A stretch of 64,000 nucleotides of DNA from Edaphobacter sp. 12200R-103 (GTDB taxonomy: Bacteria > Acidobacteriota > Terriglobia > Terriglobales > Acidobacteriaceae), in the NCBI RefSeq assembly GCF_010093025.1, contig NZ_CP048114.1, forward strand, positions 1,736,001 to 1,800,000. The letters are read 5' to 3'. Shown here piece after piece: positions 16,814 through 23,677 of this stretch. A program made the position numbers and the translations under genes. The notes below the pieces were generated by a model that worked only from the letters and a program-made list of their open reading frames with translations, had not been told where the DNA came from and did no database searches. Each line of letters begins with the position of its first letter. Within the stretch, counting starts at the first letter, position 1.

Positions 16814-17068
16814 GTGCAAGTTAGCCGTATTATCGCCGAGATCGACGCTCAGATCATCAAACTGCAAAAAGCGCGGGCACTGCTCGCAGAAGGACTGCAG
16901 CCGGAGCGCGCAACAGGCCGCCGGGGCCGTCCTAAAGGAAGCGCCAATACAACAAAGGCTAGTGGGGGCAGAAGCAAACGCAAGATGACTCCCGAAGGCC
17001 GCAAGCGCATCGCGGACGCCATGAAGAAGCGATGGGCAGAGCGAAGAAAACAGAACGCAGGCAAGTAG
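16814..17068 (+). CDS. Small basic protein with AT-hook, probable nucleoid-associated protein
   Basis: Starts at GTG with AGGAG six bases upstream. The 84-residue product has an N-terminal amphipathic helix (VSRIIAEIDAQIIKLQKARALL), an AT-hook core RRGRPKG flanked by Ser/Thr/Lys-rich linker, and a very basic C-terminal helix (TPEGRKRIADAMKKRWAERR). The pattern suggests a coiled-coil dimer that binds the DNA minor groove. No characterised homologue is claimed. It is followed by a strong hairpin that probably ends its transcript. Confidence 0.75.
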   Translation: MQVSRIIAEIDAQIIKLQKARALLAEGLQPERATGRRGRPKGSANTTKASGGRSKRKMTPEGRKRIADAMKKRWAERRKQNAGK

Positions 17069-17082
17069 CGCAAGGCACACAG

Positions 17083-17113
17083 AATGCGCAGGGGAATCTA
17101 CTCCCTGCGCATT
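17083..17113. terminator. Bidirectional hairpin terminator
   Basis: Arms AATGCGCAGGG and CCCTGCGCATT pair over 11 bp around a nine-base loop, between the convergent AT-hook gene and the methyltransferase. No long U tract follows on either strand, so termination strength is uncertain. Confidence 0.6.
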
Positions 17114-17149
17114 TCGTCTCCAGATCCCTTGTGAAGCGAGAATGCAGCT

Positions 17150-17788
17150 TCAGCGCGTTGCGATCACCTCGCGCAAGTTGTCCTTGGCAAGAAAGAAGCG
17201 ATAGCTGCTGAAGTCATGAAGCATGGCTTCAATTTTGCGATTGCTGTAGGCGTTCAGGAGAGGATAGCTCCCTGACTTTTGCATCTCCACCACCTCAGTG
17301 TCCGTCAGATGATAACGGCAGAAAGCCGTGTTGGGCTCCTTCGTTGTATGAAAGAAGGCGAGCAAAAGGCCTCCGGGGGCCACAACCTCGTGCAATCTGG
17401 TAAAAAGCGGCTCGATCAGCGCTTCAGGAAGAAAGTCGACTGTATCCCAGAGAATAACGACATCGAACTGCCGCCCGGAGAAGTTCAGGTTCGCCTCAAA
17501 GAAGCGATCGCAGTCGTAACGAGCCTCTTCCCCCGGCTCTGAGGGCAACACCCACTCGGGACGCGCGGCCTCCTCCACGAGGTTGGCCATATAGATACTG
17601 TGACCGAGTCCCGTAATGTAGTTGATATTGGTGGAGGAGGTTGGGCCGATGTCGAGCACACGCAGAGACTCCTGCCCCTTCAGGTGCTTCTGAAGCTCTT
17701 TCCATCCGCTGGAGTGGCGCGGAACCCGCGAAGAATCCGTATTGCGAGAGCTAGCTGAGCCTTCGCCGCCGCCGAAGATGTTCCGCAT
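17150..17788 (-). CDS. Class I SAM-dependent methyltransferase-like protein
   Basis: A 212-residue Rossmann-fold protein. The SAM-binding motif I reads LRVLDIGPTSSTNINYI, an acidic/aromatic motif II lies around FDVVILWDTVDFLPE, and LHEVVAPGGLLLAFFHT is the typical strand-turn of methyltransferases. Motif I is variant: GPTSS replaces the usual GxGxG, so catalysis is not guaranteed. It is the second gene of a pair with bactofilin, 17 bp downstream on the same strand. A polymer-associated or envelope-related role is only suggested by that pairing. Confidence 0.7.
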   Translation of the reverse strand: MRNIFGGGEGSASSRNTDSSRVPRHSSGWKELQKHLKGQESLRVLDIGPTSSTNINYITGLGHSIYMANLVEEAARPEWVLPSEPGEEARYDCDRFFEANLNFSGRQFDVVILWDTVDFLPEALIEPLFTRLHEVVAPGGLLLAFFHTTKEPNTAFCRYHLTDTEVVEMQKSGSYPLLNAYSNRKIEAMLHDFSSYRFFLAKDNLREVIATR

Positions 17789-17805
17789 TCCCTAGTATTC
17801 CCTTC

Positions 17806-18210
17806 CTATGCTTTCGGCTCGAGCAGGAGACTCTCCTGCTGTGGTTTCGATACTGCCTCCACCCCCTCGCCGGGGGACTCGCCAGGGCTTAGATTTACCC
17901 TGCCTCGAATCGTTGCGTTCTCTTCGATCGACAGACGGCGGCTGTAGATGTCGCCGTCCACCGATGCAGAGCCGCGAATCTCCACCCTATCCGAAGCATG
18001 GAGATCTCCTTTGATAGAGCCGTAAACGATGATGTCCTTTGCCCGAACATTGGCGAGAATTCGCGCATTCGGTCCCAGGGTCAAAGAACTCTCAGTAAGC
18101 GTGATTGTTCCTTCCATATCTCCGTCGAGATAGAGATCTTCATTTCCCGATAGCTCACCCCGTATGGTGACCGATTTCCCTATGACAGTGGAACCTTCAG
18201 CCGGCTTCAT
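17806..18210 (-). CDS. Bactofilin (polymer-forming cytoskeletal protein)
   Basis: A 134-residue protein with the right-handed beta-helix repeats of bactofilins: SVTIRGELSGNEDLYLDGDM, then successive short rungs (LTLGPNARILANVRAKDIIV, IKGDLHASDRVEIRG, SVDGDIYSRRLSIEENA). Bactofilins polymerise without nucleotide and scaffold cell-wall or envelope proteins. The N-terminal KPAEGSTVIGKS and the Glu/Pro-rich C-terminal tail are disordered, as is usual. GGAGAG lies 11 bases before the ATG. The methyltransferase-like gene follows closely and is probably co-transcribed. Confidence 0.93.
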   Translation of the reverse strand: MKPAEGSTVIGKSVTIRGELSGNEDLYLDGDMEGTITLTESSLTLGPNARILANVRAKDIIVYGSIKGDLHASDRVEIRGSASVDGDIYSRRLSIEENATIRGRVNLSPGESPGEGVEAVSKPQQESLLLEPKA

Positions 18211-18402
18211 TCGGTAATCTTCTCTCCTGGAGCAATGTAGGCAATACTCTGCACCTTGCCCGAACTATACCCAAGGTGCTGCGTCGAGGCAAACACGTGA
18301 CACGTGCAAGAAAACCCTCTGCTATCCATTTTCGTCACACGTAAGATATCAGCAGGATCGCGCATAACCGATCCATCTGGCGGGACGAGGGTCATTGGAG
18401 TG

Positions 18403-19368
18403 ATGTTGAAAGAACGCGGGCAACAGAATCTCCAAGGCTCTCTGAGGCTGGTGCAGGAGGCAACGAGAAGCCGCAGCGCGGCGATTTTCATTTTGGGAAT
18501 CGTATTGTGCCTGCCGGCAGCGGCAGCTCCTCCGTTCCAGGCCGATGCAGCGGCGGAGAAGGCCCGACAGGCCGCGATGCTGAATACTCCGCCTCGTACC
18601 TGGGTGACTCAGGCGATTGACCGCGAACTGGATATTCTCCATAACAGGACGAGCCATCTGCGGTATCGCATGCATCTTGTGAATGCCAAAGGAGACCAGG
18701 TACGCGACGTCATCGAGAGCCAGGATGGTACTGTTGCGCGCCTGATTCTGCGGGACGGCAAGCCGCTCACCGAGGAACAGGATCGCGATGAGCAGGAACG
18801 GCTGAATGACATGGTGAAGCATCCTGATGCGTTTGCCAAGCACATCAAAGACAACCAGTCAGGGAAAAAGGTTGCCGATCAATTGATGCGGCTGATGCCG
18901 GACGCCATGATCTACACCTACGTCCCCGGCCAGCCGCAGACGGGGCGCCGACCGGGAATCACCGAAATCGTCATCGACTACGAGCCGAATCCGAAGTTTC
19001 ATCCTCCTTCGACAACAGCAGAGGCGCTCACCGGGATGCGAGGAAGAGCCTGGATCGATATGAAGACCAAGACGGTCGTGCGCATGGAAGGAAATATCTT
19101 CCGCGGCGTTAACTTCGGTTGGGGCATGCTGGCTCACATCTATCCCGGCGGCCAGCTCACACTCGATCAGGCAGAGGCAACGGACGGACGCTGGATCTTC
19201 ACGCACTTCAAAGAGCGCATCTCTGTGCGCGCCCTGATGGTGAAGACACTCAATATCCAGGCGGATATCGATGCGTGGGACTTCCGGCCTGTTGCCGCAA
19301 TGAGCTATCAGGACGCAGTTCGTGAACTGCTGAACACGCCACTGCCGAAGCAGGACATCAGGCCGTAA
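18403..19368 (+). CDS. Exported protein of unknown function
   Basis: I do not recognise a named family. The product (321 residues from this ATG) has a signal-like segment (AAIFILGIVLCLPAAAAPP) and then a mature part rich in beta strands with charged turns. The YEPNPKFHPPSTTAEALTGMRGRAWIDMKTKTVVRMEG region resembles the LolA/LolB-like outer-membrane lipoprotein-sorting fold, in which a membrane-facing basket is built from such strands. This is a structural guess. The start is uncertain: GTG at 18451 gives the neatest signal peptide with GAGG three bases upstream, while a GTG at 18304 would extend it. It is divergent from bactofilin. Confidence 0.6.
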   Translation: MLKERGQQNLQGSLRLVQEATRSRSAAIFILGIVLCLPAAAAPPFQADAAAEKARQAAMLNTPPRTWVTQAIDRELDILHNRTSHLRYRMHLVNAKGDQVRDVIESQDGTVARLILRDGKPLTEEQDRDEQERLNDMVKHPDAFAKHIKDNQSGKKVADQLMRLMPDAMIYTYVPGQPQTGRRPGITEIVIDYEPNPKFHPPSTTAEALTGMRGRAWIDMKTKTVVRMEGNIFRGVNFGWGMLAHIYPGGQLTLDQAEATDGRWIFTHFKERISVRALMVKTLNIQADIDAWDFRPVAAMSYQDAVRELLNTPLPKQDIRP

Positions 19369-20488
19369 CCCGCGCCTTCGCGCGCAATGTCTGCCTTCGC
19401 ACCGTCAGGCTCTCGATCCGGTCCCGGAGGATCGCGTAGCCGGAGTCTGCGCCAGCGGGAACGGGAATCTCCCCCGCCTTGCTGACCGTCACCTCCGGTT
19501 CAATGATGTCTTGCGACCAGTAGCGCGCGGAAGCGGAGACATCTCCCGGAAGAGAGAAGTTCGGGAGCGATGAGAGCGCAATGTTGTGGACGCGACCGAT
19601 GCCTGTCTCCAGCATGCCGCCGCACCACACGGGAATTCCCCGCTCTGCCGCTACATTGTGGACAGCAATGGCTTCGCTGAAACCACCGACACGACCGACC
19701 TTGATATTGATGATCTGGCAGGAGTTCATGTCGATCGCCGCCAGAGCATCGCGCCGGTTGCGGATGGACTCGTCGAGGCAGATCGCGGTCTCGATCCGCT
19801 TCTGCAGCATGGAGTGGAAGTAGAAATCGTCGTACCAGAGCGGCTGCTCGATCATCAGCAGCTTGAACTGGTCCCACGAAGCGATATGGTCGAAGTCCTT
19901 CATGCGATAGGCGGAGTTGGCATCGCAACTGAGCATGATATCGGGCCAACGCTCGCGTACGGCTTCAAAGATGTGGGTATCCCATCCCGGTTTGCACTTG
20001 AGCTTGATCCGCTGATAACCGGCGGCCAGCTCGGTCTCGATCTTTTCGAGCAGCTTTTCAAGCGTGGGCTGAATTCCGATGGAGACGCCGCACGGAATCA
20101 CGTCGCGGGTTCCGCCGAGAAGGTCTGCAAGGGAGATTTTTTTCGACTGTGCCTCCAGATCCCAGACGGCGTTTTCGAGAGCAGCCTTCGCCATACGGTG
20201 GCCGCGAACCTGCTTAAGGACGTCGGGGACATCACCGCCGTGCTGCAGCTCGGCATCGAGCAGACGTGGAGCCAATTCGGTTTCGGTGATGATCCAGGCC
20301 GTATCGATCATCTCGTCGCTGAAATAAGGGTGTTCTCCAGCGACACACTCCCCCCAGGCTGTGAGGCCTTCGCACTCCAGCTCGACAAGCAGGATGCGAC
20401 GGCCTGTGGTCAGACCGAAGCTGGTCTCAAAGGGGTAAGCCAGCGGCATGTTGATCTCACGCATGTGAATCGCATCAATATTCAGCAT
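19358..20488 (-). CDS. MenC / N-succinylamino acid racemase family enzyme (enolase superfamily)
   Basis: An enolase-superfamily enzyme, either o-succinylbenzoate synthase or N-succinylamino acid racemase. The capping domain starts IHMREINMPLAYPFETSFG. Active-site marks are the KxK pair (RIKLKCKPGWD), metal ligands in SCDANSAY, MIEQPL and CLDES, and the opposite lysine in NIKVGRVGG. At 376 residues it has normal length. It is the third gene of mazG-GNAT-this gene, and no other menaquinone gene is present, so the racemase role is favoured by context. The ATG at 20488 is preferred over an upstream TTG. It converges with the preceding exported protein, overlapping by 11 bp. Confidence 0.85.
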   Translation of the reverse strand: MLNIDAIHMREINMPLAYPFETSFGLTTGRRILLVELECEGLTAWGECVAGEHPYFSDEMIDTAWIITETELAPRLLDAELQHGGDVPDVLKQVRGHRMAKAALENAVWDLEAQSKKISLADLLGGTRDVIPCGVSIGIQPTLEKLLEKIETELAAGYQRIKLKCKPGWDTHIFEAVRERWPDIMLSCDANSAYRMKDFDHIASWDQFKLLMIEQPLWYDDFYFHSMLQKRIETAICLDESIRNRRDALAAIDMNSCQIINIKVGRVGGFSEAIAVHNVAAERGIPVWCGGMLETGIGRVHNIALSSLPNFSLPGDVSASARYWSQDIIEPEVTVSKAGEIPVPAGADSGYAILRDRIESLTVRRQTLRAKARVTA

Positions 20489-20550
20489 CTCAGAATCCCG
20501 TCCTTCCAATCGTCGTTTGCGGAAGTTGCACGCATTCAGGTCGCTCCGAA

Positions 20551-21327
20551 TCAGCTCCAGGCGCCTTGTTCTTCATCGTTCCACCTGCCCAGCAAAAACG
20601 TTCCGTTGCCGTGGGCGTCGCGTTCGTAACCGATAGCAGCGAGACCGCGGCTGAACGCTGACTCGAAGGCCTTCCGGTTCGTCTTCTGCAGCTCCTGTGC
20701 GAGTGATCTTGTCTGGGGATCCTGCTTCCATTGGTAGATGGCGTGCGGGACAGTGATACGTTCTATGGTTTCGATCGGCTCCGGTGTTCCGGCCAGGATG
20801 TTCGCAACCCGGGGGGATTTCAGCCACCATTCCGCGTATAGCCTATCCGTCGGCAGGCCGCCCTGCAAGGGAGAAGAGGAAGGCCCATAAAAGTCCGCCT
20901 TATAGCGGCGGGCGATGGCGCCCAGACGGGCGATATTCAGGTGTGCGTTTTTGATCTCCAGGGGATCGAAGGTCCACTCCATCAGGTCGAAGCCTCGCGC
21001 CAGCGCGTCGTCCCGCTGAGCCAGCTTCAGCCTGCGTCCCAGCCCACCGTTGCGATAGTCCGGCAACACGGCAAGCATGTGCGAGTGAAGATAAGCGTGA
21101 CCGTTGCGATAACCGGGCAAGGCCATGGCAAAGCCAACGATGGTGTCCCCATCAAACGCACCAAGGACCTGACCGCCGATGCGCTGGGCTACCAGGAAGA
21201 CTCTGCGGGGGATCAGGTCGCCGTCGCTATATCCCCAGACCTCAAGCTGCAGAACAACGCAGCGTTCAAACTCCTCAAGCGCTGTCAGTGGCCGAATCTC
21301 AATTCCCGTTTCGCTGTGTGTGTTCAT
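20551..21327 (-). CDS. GNAT-family N-acyltransferase (COG3375-like)
   Basis: A 258-residue GNAT protein. The N-terminal part shows IRPLTALEEFERCVVLQLEVWG, and the acyl-CoA pyrophosphate loop is recognisable as LAVLPDYRNGGLGRRLKLAQR; FDPLEIKNAHLNIARLGA and an RYKADFYG segment characterise this subfamily. In Geobacillus and relatives a GNAT next to an N-succinylamino acid racemase is a D-amino acid N-succinyltransferase, which makes that activity a reasonable inference here. The gene lies 62 bp upstream of the racemase-like gene and 39 bp downstream of mazG. An upstream TTG start is possible. Confidence 0.75.
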   Translation of the reverse strand: MNTHSETGIEIRPLTALEEFERCVVLQLEVWGYSDGDLIPRRVFLVAQRIGGQVLGAFDGDTIVGFAMALPGYRNGHAYLHSHMLAVLPDYRNGGLGRRLKLAQRDDALARGFDLMEWTFDPLEIKNAHLNIARLGAIARRYKADFYGPSSSPLQGGLPTDRLYAEWWLKSPRVANILAGTPEPIETIERITVPHAIYQWKQDPQTRSLAQELQKTNRKAFESAFSRGLAAIGYERDAHGNGTFLLGRWNDEEQGAWS

Positions 21328-21366
21328 GCCTTTTGGTCGTTCGCTCTCCAATAGCCGTACAACGTA

Positions 21367-22200
21367 CTACTCTGCCCGCTTTGCGTCCCGCCAAAGAGCA
21401 TCCAGCTCCTTCGGGTCTAGACGCTCAAGGACCTCTGCTCCGCCTGCCGCGCGTTCCATCGCGGTAAAGCGCGATCGAAACTTTGCGTTGGCACGTCGGA
21501 GTGCGGACTCAGGATCGATCCGGAGATGGCGCGCGAGATTGACGGCCGTAAAGAGCAGATCGCCCAGCTCCTCTTCGATGGCTGAGGAGTCCTGCGGCTT
21601 CTCCGGTTCCTGCACGCCAGAAGGAATCTCGGCACGCAGTTCCGCGATCTCCTCATTCAGTTTGTCGAAGAGACCCTCTACATCGGGCCAGTCGAATCCG
21701 ACTTTGGAGGCACGCGAGCCCAGCTTCGCCGCCTCCATCGTGGCGGGCATAGAGCGTGGAATATCTTCGAGCAATGAGGGCTGCGACTTCCCTTCCGCCG
21801 AGGCGCGTTTCTCTTCACGTTTGATCGCCTCCCAGTTCTTCAGAACGGTAGCGGAGTCCTCCGCTTTGACATCGCCAAAGATGTGAGGATGGCGGCGGAT
21901 CAGCTTCGCATTCAGGCTTGCGGCAACATCGCTGATGGTAAAGTAGCCAGCTTCGGCAGCCATTTGAGAGTAGAAGAGCACCTGCAGGAAGAGGTCGCCG
22001 AGTTCATCCCTTAGATCCGACCATGCCCGCCGCTCGATTGCGTCGAAGACCTCATAGGTCTCTTCCAGGGTGTGGCGCTTGATGGTATCGAAGGTCTGTT
22101 CCTTGTCCCAGGGGCATCCATCAGGCCCGCGAAGCCGCTCCATAATTCGAACGGACTCACCCAGGTTTCGCGCGGTCGCTTCGCTCTCCTGTGACTCCAT
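21367..22200 (-). CDS. mazG: Nucleoside triphosphate pyrophosphohydrolase MazG
   Basis: Hydrolyses (d)NTPs to NMP and pyrophosphate, with a house-cleaning role. The 277-residue two-domain layout is normal: the first MazG repeat carries CPWDKEQTFDTIKRHTLEETYEVFDAIE with the E-x2-E...E-x2-D metal motif (RDELGDLFLQVLFYSQMA), and the second repeat carries IEEELGDLLFTAVNLARHL. A TAAAGT box lies exactly six bases before the ATG. It heads the operon with the GNAT and racemase-like genes. A metabolic link to them is not obvious. Confidence 0.92.
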   Translation of the reverse strand: MESQESEATARNLGESVRIMERLRGPDGCPWDKEQTFDTIKRHTLEETYEVFDAIERRAWSDLRDELGDLFLQVLFYSQMAAEAGYFTISDVAASLNAKLIRRHPHIFGDVKAEDSATVLKNWEAIKREEKRASAEGKSQPSLLEDIPRSMPATMEAAKLGSRASKVGFDWPDVEGLFDKLNEEIAELRAEIPSGVQEPEKPQDSSAIEEELGDLLFTAVNLARHLRIDPESALRRANAKFRSRFTAMERAAGGAEVLERLDPKELDALWRDAKRAE

Positions 22201-22206
22201 GTCTTC

Positions 22207-22212
22207 ACTTTA
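22207..22212 (-). promoter_or_regulatory. -10-like box TAAAGT, six nt before the mazG start
   Basis: TAAAGT-GAAGAC-ATG, with no Shine-Dalgarno in the gap. It fits a leaderless transcript. Confidence 0.5.
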
Positions 22213-22266
22213 CCCGAAGCATAGGAGACAGCGCATCCTGCGTGATAGCATCCTGACCATAGAGTG

Positions 22267-22488
22267 ATGCCGAACGATCAGGGAAACCGAACTGAGCCGA
22301 AGAGACGAATGAGCCCGCTTCTGTGGGTAATGCTCGCGGCGCCGTACCTTGCCCTGTGTTTCCCACAGCTCTATGCCAAAGCAACCCCAACGTTGCTGGG
22401 CTTTCCATTCTTTTACTGGTATCAGTTCGCCTGGGTGGTTCTTACATCTGTCCTTCTGGGACTGGTGTATCGCGCCCTAAAGGACTAG
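22267..22488 (+). CDS. Small DUF3311-like membrane protein
   Basis: A 73-residue protein with two membrane segments: SPLLWVMLAAPYLALCFPQLYA and FPFFYWYQFAWVVLTSVLLGLVYRAL. The FPFFYWYQFAWV block is the hallmark of DUF3311, small proteins that usually precede a sodium:solute symporter gene. Here no symporter follows; the next 180 bp is non-coding and then comes an oppositely oriented gene. It may be an orphan subunit or work with a distant transporter. The start is the ATG; a GTG directly before it is possible. It diverges from mazG. Confidence 0.75.
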   Translation: MPNDQGNRTEPKRRMSPLLWVMLAAPYLALCFPQLYAKATPTLLGFPFFYWYQFAWVVLTSVLLGLVYRALKD

Positions 22489-22668
22489 CCAGCCCGCATC
22501 GGATACGGAGCGCAATCTTAATCAAGATAAGAAGGAGGGTGGACGGCCGGGTCTATCGTATGCTGCCCTGCCGCCGCTGGGAGAGGTTGTAGACGCCACG
22601 TCGCAGCATATCGAACGTCGACGCCTCGTGGTGTGTTTGGTGATGCAGAAGGATACTGCGGAAGATTT

Positions 22669-23403
22669 CTATCTTGAGGCCTGCTGCTCCATATTGGTCA
22701 TCAGCTTCACCTCAACCCGGCGATTCTTGGCTCGTCCGGCTGCCGTGCTGTTGCTGGCAACCTCCTGATCCTTGCCGATGCCTATGAGATAGAACTTGTG
22801 CGGCGGAATGTTGTATTTGGTCGCAAGATAATTTACGACCGCATCCGCGCGACGCTGACTGAGGGCATAGTTATAGTTCGCATCGCCGGTCGAATCGGTT
22901 CCACCAGTCACGGCAAGGATGTAACTCCGCTTCTCCGCCAGCCCTGCAGCAAAGTCATCGAGGGTCTTCCGATCGTTCGCCGTCAGAGCAGATTTGTCGA
23001 AGCCGAAGGTTACACTGACGTCTCCCACCGACTTGTAATTATCGAGATTGGCGACTACCCCGGTCAGGGTGTCTACGCGATTCACAACATCCTGAGCCGA
23101 CTGATTGGCCGCGTCGGCGGACTTGCCGGCAGCGCGGGCGCGCTCGTCAGCAGAGTTCGCCGCTCCCTGAGCCTTTGCGATGCCTGCTGTCGCACGTTCG
23201 TCGGTGTCGACGATAGCGCGATGGTCGCTGGCTGTCTTCGCATCGAGTTGGTTGGTCTTGTCGATGAGGGGCGCGGTCTGCGAGCGAACGTAGTTCTTGC
23301 TCGAGCAGCCGATTGTGAAGGTAAGCAACAGAGCACTGGTGAGGACGGCAGTTCCCGCAGAACCAAATTTATCTTTACCAAGGGAAAAACGCATGGAGTT
23401 CAT
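22669..23403 (-). CDS. OmpA-family lipoprotein, peptidoglycan-binding
   Basis: From the ATG with GGAGAG eight bases upstream, the 244-residue product has a lipoprotein signal (TSALLLTFTIGC), a middle coiled-coil/alanine-rich stretch with repeated ADERA/DANQSA-type units (about 60-120), and a C-terminal OmpA domain. In that domain VTFGFDKSALTANDRKTLDD, VTGGTDSTGDANYN, LSQRRADAVVNYL and RRVEVKL are the usual peptidoglycan-anchoring elements. It is a Pal-like anchor, but no tol genes accompany it and the coiled middle is not found in Pal, so the symbol is not assigned. Lnt encoded in this window would acylate it. Confidence 0.88.
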   Translation of the reverse strand: MNSMRFSLGKDKFGSAGTAVLTSALLLTFTIGCSSKNYVRSQTAPLIDKTNQLDAKTASDHRAIVDTDERATAGIAKAQGAANSADERARAAGKSADAANQSAQDVVNRVDTLTGVVANLDNYKSVGDVSVTFGFDKSALTANDRKTLDDFAAGLAEKRSYILAVTGGTDSTGDANYNYALSQRRADAVVNYLATKYNIPPHKFYLIGIGKDQEVASNSTAAGRAKNRRVEVKLMTNMEQQASR

Positions 23404-23677
23404 GTCTTTACTCTCCTTCGTGCAGTTCGCTGCAACGGTTACATTCCCTACGGCAGCAATTATAATGCCAAATGAACTTCGATAGTAAGTTGTTGAAATT
23501 AAACTAGATACACGTAAATCATCGCGGAGAGTGAGGTTTCCGGGGGCTGGCACATCTGGAACTTTTGATGTGGGTTTGCGTCAAATCTACGCGTGCAGCC
23601 TTTTTCTTGGTGGGGATCTACACTAAAAGGCTAGTTCTTCCTGTGCAGTACTTTGCGTCGAAATCCTGACCTACGAA

